NCBI GenBank assembly: GCA_014529385.2
Contig: CM043946.1
Location: forward strand, 18,416,077-18,480,076
From: Adiantum capillus-veneris
Lineage: Eukaryota > Streptophyta > Polypodiopsida > Polypodiales > Pteridaceae
Direction: 5' to 3'
DNA: 64,000 nt
Shown here: positions 34,210 through 44,812 of the stretch, one piece after another
Numbering within the stretch: position 1 is the first letter of the stretch
How the letters are laid out: every line of letters starts with the position of its first letter
Notes under the pieces: model-generated
What the model was told of the DNA's origin: nothing
The model's input: the letters and a program-made list of their open reading frames with translations, nothing else
Databases searched by the model: none
Translations under genes and position numbers: made by a program

Positions 34210-35665
34210 ACAAGAGAAAAGTTGGGGTTTCAAAAAGTTTTTTTTTTGCATTTTTGTTAAAGTCATGGAGGGCATTTGATAGGTAGCTACCACATGGATG
34301 GGGAATAACCCCATATGCTGTGGTTCAAGGCGCATGTTGAGGGTATAAGAGCCGCAATGGGGAACCCTTTTGATCATGTATGAGGAGAGTGTGAGCTCAG
34401 TCTATGGCATGAGCCGTAGGGTGCTATGCAATGGTTGCGCTCCGGCCCACAGGGGTGGCGTGGTGTTTTGGCCTCTAGTTGGTGGCGCATTGGGCATGCT
34501 AGTTGCCGGTGGCGGCTAGTGATTGACGATAGATGATGTGGCAGTCATTTGGGGCTTGATCCCGCACCCATTGGGGCCAATAGATTTTTGAAGAGTAAGT
34601 CACCCCCCCCCCCCCCCCCCCCCAATCGCCATGTCGCTATTGCTCGACTAGGGGAGGGGTCCCGCTGTAGGTGACATGATCAAATGAGAGAGAGAAGACA
34701 AGCCCAAGGTTCCCTTTGTGGGCAAGTTCATATTCAAGGTGTATAAAGGGCCTATCCAGCCACAAGGACCGATCAAATGAGAGAGTGAAGGGAGGTGCTC
34801 AAAGGTGTAGAGGGCATTCCCAAAACTCCCAAGAGGGCAAGTGCTAGTCGAGTTGGATGGATAAAGGACAGAGGTGTGCACCATGCAGAAGTTGCCAAAA
34901 GTGGACAATGCCAAGTGCTAGCAATGCAAGGAAAATGCTAAAAGGAGCTCAAAGAGAACTACACAAGCTAGGAGAGCTCTCATTTTTTCTTTTTTTGGGT
35001 CTCTTAGACTTCCCTATAAAAGGATGTACACATCAATTTTTTGGGACTTTTTTCTTGGTGGTTGTTTTGGGGAGCCATTGGGTTTTTTGGCCATTGGAGT
35101 TTTTTGCCTGTAAAGGATTTTGAGCCATTGTTTTTTTGTTGAGGGTTGTGCTAGCATGATGTTGATTGTACATGGTTGTATATGCAAGATTACCATTCAT
35201 TGTTGTCTCCTTGGTGTCATTCCCCCTTCCCCCTTCTCTTCTCTTCTTGTGTGCCTGTGTTTCCGGGCGGGTGTCGGCGTGTGTGCCCCCCAAAGTTTGT
35301 CGTGTAAAGAGAGATAGAGAGAGGCTGTGTGCGTGTGGAAGGCTGTGAATTGAGCGGAGCAGAGTGATTGGGTCTGTCTGGTGTATTGCAAGGGTGTGTG
35401 TGCCCCCCCAAAGTTTGTCGTGCAAAGAGAGATAGAGAGAGGCTGTGTGGGTGTGGAAGGCTGTAAATTGAGCAAAGTGGAGTGATTGGGTATGTCTGGT
35501 GTATTACAAACCGTGTGTGCGTATGGTTGTGTGCAAGAAATGGTTTGCTTGCGGATAGTGTTGAGTTTTGAAGGTGAACTCTAGTGGATTGGGGCGTTTT
35601 GTATAACCTGGGCTATAGTGAGGCATTGTGTTGTGTGTTGGGTGTGTTTCCCTTTCGCCTTTCCA
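34210..35665 (+). repeat. LTR of element B2, 5'-truncated
   Basis: Matches the minus strand of 15,026-16,070, including the transcribed-looking stretch around 34,860-35,130 and the GTTTGTCGTG section, which occurs twice (35,295 and 35,413). It ends CTTTCCA at 35,665, as the LTR of element A does. Confidence 0.7.
34607..34623. repeat. Poly-C run
   Basis: About 17 C in a row, inside the LTR where the inverted copy at 15,690 has only six. Such runs expand easily and are also error-prone in sequencing. Confidence 0.9.
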
Positions 35666-35670
35666 TCTTC

Positions 35671-35688
35671 TGGTGCCCCCACTGAGGA
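35671..35688 (+). other. Primer-binding site of element B2
   Basis: TGGTGCCCCCACTGAGGA, five bases after the LTR end CTTTCCA, the same spacing as in element A. Confidence 0.75.
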
Positions 35689-35797
35689 GCTGTCTGATGC
35701 TACAATTTGAGGTTTGAAGTGGTGTTTTTTAGCCGCCCGACAAAGTGGTTGGCTGATGGTCGAAGTGTTTGATAGTCAAGTTTGAAGCTAGCAAAGA

Positions 35798-36720
35798 TGG
35801 TGGAGCCAGGTTTTGGCCCCATATTTACGAGCGTTGAAGATCTCGAGGATTGGTTAGCAGATTTTAAGTTATGGATGCTATCGATGCATATGTTGACGGA
35901 TGTGAGACAGCTGTAGACCGGTGCCACTGTTGATTTGAGGACAAGCCAAGGTGTGGTTTGATGGTCCAAAGAGTAGTGATCAAGAATCATGGAAAAGGTT
36001 GCAAAGTCAATTTCTAGAGCGGTTTTGAGAGGTGGTTATGTCGGAGGAAGTCGGTGTAAGGCTGAAGGCGGTACGTCAGGATGTAAGTAAATATTTCTCC
36101 ATTTTCATTGAGCAGTTTGAAGCTTGTTGGAAGCAGTTAGAGGTTGCTACTGGGGTAAAAAGAAAGCGATATTTGAAGTTGTCAAAGCTGTTAGAGTGCT
36201 TGCATCCAAGGGTTAGAGAAAAGGTCAAAGACGGTGGGGATACCTATGAAGACATGGTCTATCTGGCCAAGAGGAAGAGCAGAAAGGTAAAGTGGAAAGT
36301 GGAGCTGGGCGTGTTGAAGCCAGTAGACTATGTGTTGTTGTGGAGGTAGCAAAATTTTCTTTGGTCCGACCAAAGGCGGTTCCAATTGTTTGAAGTGCAA
36401 AGCCTATTAAGGTAAGGCCTACTATTGGTTATGTTCCTTGGAGGTTTCCGGTTTGTGGTGTGCATGAGCCAAGGGTGGAGCCAAGGGTGGACAAGCTTGT
36501 CAACAAGGCGAAGCTCCATATCAAGGTGAACCAAGGTGCAAAAGCGGTAGCAGATGTGGAGGTTCCAATGTAGAGTGAAGAGGTAAAGTCTGTTCTTGTG
36601 GAAGGCTTGCATGAAAAGGTAGCAACATGCAGATACCGAGGGTTTAGAAGCTGATAAAGAAAGTGAGAAAATCCATGGAGATGGTCAAGCTTTTGTGGAG
36701 AAACACGGGGATGAAGATGC
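35798..36720 (+). pseudogene. Gag-like remnant of element B2
   Basis: Begins ATGGTGGAGCC, with an acidic start (SVEDLEDWLADFKLWML) and later FIEQFEACW and ECLHPRVREKV, in the same order as in element A. The remainder, to 36,720, is basic and Lys/Val-rich (KPRVEPRVDKLVNKAKLHIK style). No protease or polymerase follows. Broken. Confidence 0.5.
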
Positions 36721-36724
36721 TCCC

Positions 36725-37534
36725 TAGCATGCCAACTGTCACCCGACGATCCGATTGCCGAGCCGCAAAACCTAGTTGCAAGGCCATTTTTCTGACTCCA
36801 ATTCCATCCGACCTTTTTACACTTCAAAATTTCCCGAGACCCCAAATCAAGGCCACAAAATTGAGAAAGTCATCTGCAATCAATCCCGAACAAATGCACG
36901 CGATCTTTCCAATTGCTGTAACTTTCTGCTCCAGGATTCGTTTGACGTGCAGTCAACTCCTCTTAGCTCCATACATTGCATAGTACCTTCTTGAGCTCTA
37001 TCGCAACCCAAAAAACAATAGATGGTACGAGCCCTCATGTGGTCAGGTGGACACCAACCTAGCCCTCAGCAAAACATCAACTGGCCATAAACTAGAATCC
37101 GTAGCTCTGATCTCCAATTTGAAAAGATGGGTAGGCTCCATAAATTGAGCACTACACACCTATACATTGACATCCACTTGGGCCACCTGTCCCTAGCTAC
37201 CCTACCCGACAAGAATCTACAATGCACTAAACCTTCAAACTCCCATATCTTGGGCTCCGTATCTTTGTTTGATGAGCCATCTAGACATGCTTCTTCAATG
37301 CTTTAAGCTCTGCATTTCCAGACCCAAAGACTACACCTTGAATGTCCTTCACTTGCTCCTCAAACTAGCCCCTTTGAAGCCTTTCTTGGCCTATAAGCCG
37401 CATCAGCCATACATCTCCGCTGCTAGCTATTAGTCCATATTCTTCCTAGCTGCTCTAGCCTTTTCCATGCTTCTGCTAGCTTGCACATACCTGGCTATGC
37501 GATCTTCTACGGTCGACACACTTTGGCTACACCA
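36725..37534 (-). repeat. LTR fragment (first ~810 bp) of the element A/B family, minus strand
   Basis: Matches 16,078-16,690 joined to 22,214-22,413. It starts TGGTGTAGCC at 37,534 on the minus strand, the LTR start of this family. Unlike the copy at 16,078-22,413 it is not interrupted by copia element G, so it preserves the empty target site near 37,332-37,345. Confidence 0.75.
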
Positions 37535-38227
37535 ACGTGGTGCCAACATTTTGTTGATTGCATGCTCTTTCCATCAATGCGGTCGGTATGTGTCCTCTTG
37601 CGACTTGCATGGGAGGTGAGAAGGGGCCCTTATGGTAACCGCTGGTCACTTTAGGGCACCCAAATATACCTCCCATATGAAAACTAGAAAAACCAAGGTG
37701 AAGTATTCATAAGGGACTTCAAAAGGAAAAAAAGTGACTATTGAGGGATCATGAGTGTTAAAAATATATTTTAAAAAGGTCAAAACTCATAATGATCTCC
37801 GGCAAGGAGAGAGAGATGGTAGTGTTTAAAGAAACCTTTTACTTAGCCCTTAATGTAAAGGGATAGATTTACAAAATTTAAGGTATTAGGTGCTATTTAT
37901 GGTTGAAAGTGTGCAAACTTCAGTCTCATAACAAATAAAGTACCAAACATAAAATGGATAATTATCATTTTTAATTGAAAAATTATTGACAAACCTTAGA
38001 AAGTCACATTTTAGAAAACTTGGAGCTATTAATTGTTTGCCTATGCATTCTAAGAGATCCTCATCAAAAGGGTTCTAAAAGCTTATCTCCTTACAGTACA
38101 TTTTGCTCTATCTCATTTTCCATGGAGGGAGATTGAAGCCTTTCGTGAATGTCACTATTTTCACAAAAAGAGCATCCAAACATGTTGAAGATAGTGTTTT
38201 TTGAACTATTTAATGTATTTGAGAAGA
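37535..38227. other. No recognisable gene
   Basis: AT-rich sequence with only very short open frames. I see no repeat or RNA gene. Confidence 0.5.
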
Positions 38228-38248
38228 TGACTATATATATATATATAT

Positions 38249-38313
<65 letters not shown>
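38228..38313. repeat. (AT)n(AGAT)n(AG)n compound microsatellite
   Basis: Successive AT, AGAT and AG runs. Confidence 0.97.
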
Positions 38314-38317
<4 letters not shown>

Positions 38318-38345
38318 ATTATCGTCCTGAGAGGTCATGTATGAC

Positions 38346-39096
38346 CTATGGGACCAAAGTTACATGTGATGTAGTATGTGTATGGATGATGAGTGCCTCT
38401 CGATGCTCCAAAAGTTTGGTGATGAAAGTCACAATGGAGAGACCACACTGTGGGGGCTGGGAGAGGAAAGTGTGTAGGTCTAAGTCATGGCTAAAAATGT
38501 GAGAGAAGCAAGTTTGGATGTGAACAAAATTTGAGCACTCTAGTAGTGTGTGGTACACAAACTCTCAAACTTGCAGTGAGCATAATGTGCACAATATATT
38601 TGACTCTTGCCCCAACGCCCTGTCTCGCATCGAAAGAAATGGGAGCTAAGTCGAATGGCTGCGATAGTGCGTATCGTCGACAAGGGGATAGGCTCAAGCA
38701 TGTAAGTGTGACTACGGTTTCCTCTTTCAGCAAAGAACATGGTTTTGTAGTTGGGGGCAATATGGGTGGTGTAATGTATGAAGCGTGACCCACCGGATTT
38801 CTCCCAAGCCATAATACATTGGCATTGTAGAAAAGCTTCATTCACTTGGGAGTCAATTGAAGCATCATGTAGCAAGTGTAATGTGTCGCATCTCCCAAAC
38901 CACTTCTTTATGTCTTGAATCCATCGCATGCCCAAGATCTTGCTTTTATGCGTCTTTTGCACTTTTTTGCTTGCTTCCCATGCAATTGTAGGAAGTCGAT
39001 ATGAGGGGTTTTGACGCATCTTTATCATGTACTCCACAAACCTTTCTATGTCCATAACCTCAATTGGAAGACATCCCGACTCAAGAAGTAGGAGCG
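38346..39096 (-). pseudogene. 3' end of a LINE (non-LTR retrotransposon), cut by an LTR element
   Basis: The minus-strand frame starting just inside 39,096 reads NTLLLLESGCLPIEVMDIER, then YMIKMRQNPSYRLPTIAWEA. This is the region that follows the reverse transcriptase palm and thumb in plant and animal LINE ORF2 proteins. It goes on through RLSSHFFRCETGRW, a Cys/His-containing stretch (CAHYAHCKFESLC) and a tail, YHTLLECSNFVHIQTCFSHI, ending in HTTSHVTLVP at 38,346. There is a frame change near 38,550 between the two parts. The 5' part, with endonuclease and polymerase motifs, is missing: the reading ends at 39,097, where an LTR of element E begins. A poly-A tail is not obvious. Confidence 0.55.
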
Positions 39097-40224
39097 TGTT
39101 GAAAGGACGCCCTTTCAACAATGTTTCCATAAATATTCCATTAAGATTCCTCAAAGATTCTGTAAAGATTCCACATGAAGATGGTGATGAAGTAATGAAG
39201 ATGAAGATGGATGCTGCAACATGAAGAAGCTTTCTCTAGGTAAGATCTTTTACAATTCGATAGGTGTGGCATGCATGGGAGAGAGTTGGTGATGTTTGCC
39301 CATGGACGTCATCAAATATCCCATTATTATTATTTTGAGCGGCCACTTTTGTAATGTTTACGGGAACCTCATATTTTAAGTTGGAACTTGTATTTTGGCC
39401 GCAGATGCTTGTATAATGAGAAAAGCCAACTCCGTTTCCTTTAATTAAGCTCTGTAGAAGCCTAGGGACAATTCAGGTCATTTGGTCGGACATTAGGTTT
39501 GAAGGCTTTGTATATAAGCTGAAACCTAAGGCTTTGTAAAAGACACGTTACGTTATCTCAATTAATATACAGTCGTGGGTTCTGCAGCACACAGTAGTGA
39601 GCTTCACGCACACACACCATCGCGCACACTAATCACATTGCAGATATGAGAGTAGGAGCGTGTTAGCATCGAGGAGCTCTCCGCATTGACGCAAGCAATG
39701 CAAGCCGAGGACCACATCGCGAGCCCGCCTCTACGAGCTATATTTGGTCGTAAGTACCTCAAACGACATCCGTTCTGAATGATCAAGTAATTGTTAGAAT
39801 CAGGGCGAGAAGCTCTTCATGTTGATGTCTTTGTAGATCAGTTTCGGACACTTTGGAAATTACTGTTTTGAGTCTATCGCGATAGCGATTAGAGGTCTTA
39901 CAGTTATGGTTTTCAAGGTTTAGGTGTTTGGCCATATAGGATATGTCCTTGTGAGTCTTACCCTCCGATTTTGAGTCATTCCGATATGATTTGAGACGGT
40001 TTTGAGCTTGTAGTGTTTCATAGGATGCGTTGTCTGTTTCTTTGCTTTATGGTAGTGTTGTGGTAGGATTAGTGACTGTAGAGTGTTGTTAGTGTCTAGC
40101 TCAGGGTTGACAACCCAGAGATCGCCTCCAAGCCCTAGTTGGGTCAGCTACGTCCTCGGATTGACAGTTTGTTGGTTTGTGTTCTCGTTGTGCTCCATCG
40201 TTCGTCGCGGCGTGCCTGCTAATA
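39097..40224 (+). repeat. 5' LTR of element E
   Basis: Starts TGTTGAAAGG and ends just before the primer site. It includes a TATA-like stretch (TTTGTATATAAGC, about 39,506) about 90 bp before a likely transcript start region. No second copy is in the window, so the ends rest on the primer site and the TG start. Confidence 0.55.
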
Positions 40225-40225
40225 T

Positions 40226-40243
40226 TGGCGTCGTTGCCGAGGA
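40226..40243 (+). other. Primer-binding site of element E
   Basis: TGGCGTCGTTGCCGAGGA closely resembles the tRNA-Asp-type site TGGCGCCGTTGCCGGGGA common in plant gypsy elements. Confidence 0.7.
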
Positions 40244-41124
40244 TGAAGCGCCTAAACTAGCGTAGACCGCATCACTCGTGTTTGACAGTATAGCGTTTCT
40301 CTAGAGTTTCCTAGAGTGTTGTCACCATTTGCCTTCTTAGTGGGAAGTCAGAGAGCAGATCTCTTGACTGAGGGATAGCAAGGGAGCCTGCGTCTCGCCG
40401 AGGTGGTCCACCATGAGGTTGAGGTATGGTTATATTATTTTGTTGTGTGTTTAGAATAGGTTTTATGGTTTGTGTGTTTGGTTGTGACTTATGGTTGTGA
40501 AGATCTTGAAAGAGAAAAAACGCAAAGAAAAACGCAAAAGGTAAGCAGGAGGCTGTTTGCTTGCCAGAAAGCAAAAACAACCATTCAACCATCCAAAGTA
40601 GGACTTTAAGTAGTGTAGGACATCTGATGTTGATCTAGAGCAATTTTGACATGAAAATGTGCTTGAAAACACAAAAGGCGGAATTGTGTTGATTATGGTA
40701 AACATGCTCTAAAATGGTCGTTTGAAAGCCGATTTGAGTGCTTGTTTTTGCATTGGAGACCTTAAGGTAGGGGGAAAACACAGATTTGGTGCAATCCAAA
40801 AAAAAAAAAAAAAACTCTAAAAAGTAAAAAAAAATCTAAAACCAAATCTTCAATTTTCAAAAAAAAAAAGTTTTGCATATGACCTTGTTTTGCATATGCT
40901 CTAGAGCTTGTATGTGAAATTTCAAAGCATTTGCATCAGTGCTTGTGCATCTAAGTGGGAGCTTTCTTTTTCTGAGTGTAAGGAAGTGAACTGTGAAATG
41001 CTTGAATCCAAAGGAAAAGAAGTCCAAATTGAATGAAACTTTGGGGATAAGCTTCTAAGGGCATTGGGAACCAAACTGTCCAAAAACAGGAAAAAAAAAA
41101 TCACTTCCCAGTGGCTCTCTGCTC

Positions 41125-42562
41125 AGTCTATCGCCATAGACTGGTGAATTGGAGATAGACTCACAAACAGGAAAAACCTCTCATACCACAGGTAAAACAC
41201 ATCAATACAAGGCTACTCCCAAAAGTTGAGTGTACTTGGACACCTCCTTGACCACTTAACCTCAAGTCTGGTGTTTTGAGTCAGACTTCAGAGACAAATT
41301 GGATAAAGGGACTTGACCAAATTTCCAAACCTTGTGAAACTTGGTATACATGATCTACAAAGGGTAGGGAACACATCTGTGAAGAGAAAATTTGAAAAAA
41401 AGTGTCATTTTAGCATACTTGGTGAGTCTATCGCGATAGACTAAGAACCCAGTGATAGAAACTGAATTTTTCAAAAACCTCTGTGGCATATCTTGGAAAG
41501 GTTCTATCAAGGACATATAAAAATTTTGAAGTCATTTGGACATCAAAAAGTGGGTCTAAGACCATTTGAGAGGATTCAGCTTCTTGTAGAAAACACCAGA
41601 TCTGGTCTAACTGACAAAGTAAAAGTCCAAACCACTTGAAAATTGGTAGGAGGACTAAGGAGAGGTGTTGGAACATAGTGGTATAGTCAAAGTTCAAGTT
41701 TGACCTATAAAAGGGATACTTGTTGAGTCTATCGCAATAGACTCAAAGCAGGGCCAAAGAAATTGAAATTTTCAAAACCCTCTAGAGCATAGATTGTTTA
41801 GCCTCTCAGGAGGTTACACACAAAATTTGGTGGATTTTGGACATTGGGAAGTCATCCTAAGTCTATTTTCTAGTGATCAGATAGACTCAAAATTCTAGAG
41901 TTGGAGTTAAGAGACCTAAGAGAAAGTCCAAAACAAGTGGAAATTGGTGAGCAAGGTGTACAGAGCATAGGGAACACAATGGTGAAGAGAAATCTGGAAA
42001 ATTTTAAAAACTGAAGAATCTGCTAAGTCTATCGCGATAGACTGAGGCTTTTCCCCAAAAATTAATTTTTTTGAAAACTGACCTTAGGGCCTTGTTCTAC
42101 ATATTTTTGTGAGCCTATGGTTAAAATTTGAGTAAATTTGGAGTATTGTAAGTGCATCTAAGAGGATTACTTCATAAGATCAGAAAAGAGACTGTTGTTT
42201 GATGCAAGTTACCAAGGAAAAGTATTCCAAATTGGTTGAAACTTGGTGAGTAGTATCTCAAGAGAAAAGAGACTGTTGTTTGATGCAAGTTACAAAGGAA
42301 AAGTATTCCAAATTGGTTGAAACTTGGTGAGTAGTATCTCAAGAGAAGGGGGAACTCAAATCTGTGAAAACAGTTGAAAAAATGTATCCCAGTAACACTC
42401 TAGTGATTCTATCACGATAGACTCAGAAATTCACTGTAGAAAAATCAAAATTCAAATCTGACTTCATATTTGGGTTCAGAAGGCCCATTATACCCTGTAC
42501 ACAAAGTTTGAGTGCATTTGGACATCTGCAAGGGGTACTTGGTGAGCCTATCGCGATAGACA
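41125..42562. repeat. Phased palindromes AGTCTATCGCGATAGACT in the leader of element E
   Basis: An 18-bp palindrome, perfect or with one to three changes, begins at 41,125, 41,425, 41,726, 42,026, 42,406 and 42,545. The first four are spaced 300 or 301 bp. The fifth is 380 bp on, which equals 299 plus the 81-bp duplication between them. A related half-site is at 39,871 in the LTR. The sequence between palindromes shows weak repeating phrases (such as a loss-tolerant AACTTGGT...GAACACA section), so the leader seems to have grown by 300-bp duplication. Confidence 0.85.
42182..42343. repeat. 81-bp tandem duplication in the leader of element E
   Basis: Two near-identical copies start at 42,182 and 42,263 with AGAAAAGAGACTG. 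The second differs by very few bases, so it is a young event. Confidence 0.9.
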
Positions 42563-42987
42563 AGTCAGAAAAAAATTTGAGAATTTTTTTTGAAACCAAG
42601 TATACCACTGGGTTTATCATTGCCTAAGGAGTGCACACACCAATTTTGGGCTCAAACTGACCACTTGCAAAAAGATCAGATAGAGCAACTTTCCAAATTA
42701 CATCTCACTGTTTTGGTCATAACTTTCACATACGAACTCCGATTCCAAAAGTTTCTTTATCAAAACGTAGCTTGAGAGCAGCACTACAGATCTTAGAGTA
42801 AATTGACCAAAATGGTTGCCTCAAAATGCATCCGGAAGTCAAGGGTGTCTAAAACCGACAATTTGAGAGAATTGTGAGAAAACGCTCACGATTTGGGACA
42901 TAGTTTTGGATTTTCCCTGACCAAAACACTTGAACACACTGAGAGAGGTATTACTACAGCAAGCTAGAGTTGTTAAGCCTAGAAGTC

Positions 42988-44358
42988 ATGTCTACATCAG
43001 ACTCAGACTCAGCTTATACAAGCACATGGATTGCAGGGATAGATGAGCACCCGCCCAGAATAGATCTTCCAAACCTACAGTACATAAAGACCAATTTTGT
43101 GGAGAGAGTTTGGACGTATAACCATGAAAGTGAAGGACTATATAGGTATATTAATGGAAATCAATTCAACCTTTACAGTTGCTTAGAGCCTTACCCAGAT
43201 GAGCTGATAGAGTACAAGCTCTTATATGTCTATACATACGAGGTCGACCGACAATGGACATCTTTATTTGTTGACAAGTATGGACGAGAATATAGAGCTA
43301 TAGAAAGCACAAATCCGAGAACCAAATTAGAGATGAGTGGATATTTGGTCAATGAAGGACCTCAGATACATCCACAAAACACAGGAACCTCTAAGAGAAT
43401 TCCAAAGAGGGGACCACCACCTAGATTTCCTCCTAGAGCGATAATGAGAGATGAAACAATACCAGAGAGGAGTATGGTTCTATACTTTGCACCCCAAAGT
43501 ATAAGACCATCTCAGCTAAGAAAATGGGTAAATAGAAAGTACAATGGCATAGGAGACCCATACGCCCATGTCTCGGCTTTCAAGCAAGTCCTACGAGCAG
43601 AACGAGTAGAGGACTTCCAAACGCAGTATGAGGGTTTCGGACTTACATTGGAGGACAATGCACAAGCATGGTTTGAATTATTGAACCCGAGAGAGTTCAC
43701 AAGCATTGAAAAAATGTTGGATGAATTTGTTCAAGAATTCACCAAGAGGGGCATAAAACATAACACCCTTCCTAAGATTCAAGAATTTAAACAAGGCATA
43801 ACAGAAACATTGCAACATGCAATACTGCGTTTCAAGCAATATGTTGCTAGATGTCCTACCCAAGAGTTACCCACTCTAGAACGTCAGATCCTATGCTTCA
43901 TCAGAGGTCTTAGGAATGAGAATCTCCAAAAGGACCTATACGTGAAAAGATACCAAACCTTGGAAGAGGTGACCAAAGCGGCAGTTGACCTAGTTGACAA
44001 TTGCAAATTCTATGAAGATGGTTAGAAGAAGATGAATGATGCGAGTGAGAAAAAGAAAACCGCTGATCTTGAGCATCAAAGAGGGAATCTAGGACAAAAC
44101 CAAGTAAATGTTGAGGAGCAAATCATAGAGAATATGATGCAACGCATCAACCACTCTGACAGAGTACCATCCTATAGAGTTCCTCAACAACGAAGGTGCA
44201 TGACATGTGGAGGGGACCATCCGACGCAACATTGTCTTGACTATAGACCTAAGACTCCACCAGGGTTTGAGCATGTTATGTCTCAACCACCTAGATATCT
44301 TCCTGTAGTGGAACAAGTGTTCTTAAGTGAAATACCCATAGCTTCTAGAAATGCATGA
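42988..44358 (+). pseudogene. Gag of gypsy element E
   Basis: A retrotransposon Gag domain (about 43,490-44,020) is marked by QAWFELLNPREFTSIEKMLD and LRFKQYVARCP, preceded by an N-terminal part of about 170 residues and a basic Pro-rich linker (KRGPPPRFPPRA). A zinc-knuckle-like CMTCGGDHPTQHC lies near 44,200. No protease follows. The ORF is long and has the composition of a real protein, but the copy is broken. Confidence 0.8.
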
Positions 44359-44472
44359 ACACCATTTTAGATGAAATGGGAAAATCCCACAACTTTGGGA
44401 CTAATTTCAACGCCTATGGATTCCTATTTCCCATTAAATTTGGAAAATTTTCATTTAATTTGGGAATGTGAC

Positions 44473-44736
44473 AAAGAGATAGATTCTCAAGAAAATGGTG
44501 GTGTTGAGAAACACCTTTTAAAATTTTTATTTTTATGTGGGTGTTTCAAAACACTTCATAAAAGAGATAGATTCTCAAGAAAATGGTGGTGTTGAGAAAC
44601 ACCTTTTAAAATTTTTATTTTTATGTGGGTGTTTCAAAACACTTCATAAAAGAGATAGATTCCCAAGAAAATGGTGGTGTTGAGAAACACCTTTTAGAAT
44701 TTTTATTTTTATGTGGGTGTTTAAAAATACTTCATA
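44473..44736. repeat. Three tandem 88-bp repeats with internal hairpin
   Basis: Copies start at 44,473, 44,561 and 44,649 with AAAGAGATAGATTC. Each holds GGTGTTGAGAAACACC, an inverted repeat with a short loop, and ends GGGTGTTTCAAAACACTTCAT. The copies are almost identical, so amplification is recent. The array lies between the end of the gag of element E and the 3' end of the transposase-like gene. Confidence 0.92.
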
Positions 44737-44812
44737 AAATCATACATAAGTTGGGGAAATAAAACAATGAGCAAGGTATGAAATGCTATTCAATTTCTCC
44801 TATTAAGCTAGC

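Larger units (their letters stand above)
34210..36724 (+). mobile_element. Element B2: relative of element A, plus strand, both ends truncated
   Basis: An LTR lacking its first part (34,210-35,665) is followed by a primer site and a gag-like ORF, then stops abruptly at 36,724 against an inverted LTR fragment. The LTR matches the minus-strand LTR of B1. A C-run at 34,607-34,623 interrupts one of the shared stretches. Broken. Confidence 0.6.
39097..44400 (+). mobile_element. Element E: Ty3/gypsy retrotransposon, 5' half
   Basis: A 5' LTR (39,097 to about 40,224) is followed by a tRNA-Asp-type primer site, a leader of about 2.7 kb with phased palindromes, and a gag gene (42,988-44,358). The sequence then loses similarity to pol and passes into other repeats. 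No 3' LTR is seen. The LTR start TGTTGAAAGGACGCCCTTTC is itself a perfect inverted repeat with the bases that follow. Broken, at least by loss of the 3' half. Confidence 0.7.

Noticed and set aside
39087-39664. 14-bp direct repeat AGTAGGAGCGTGTT (39,087 and 39,651) as target duplication of a solo LTR
   Set aside because: The right copy would leave an LTR without a CA end, and a good primer-binding site at 40,226 shows that the LTR extends well beyond it. Probably chance.
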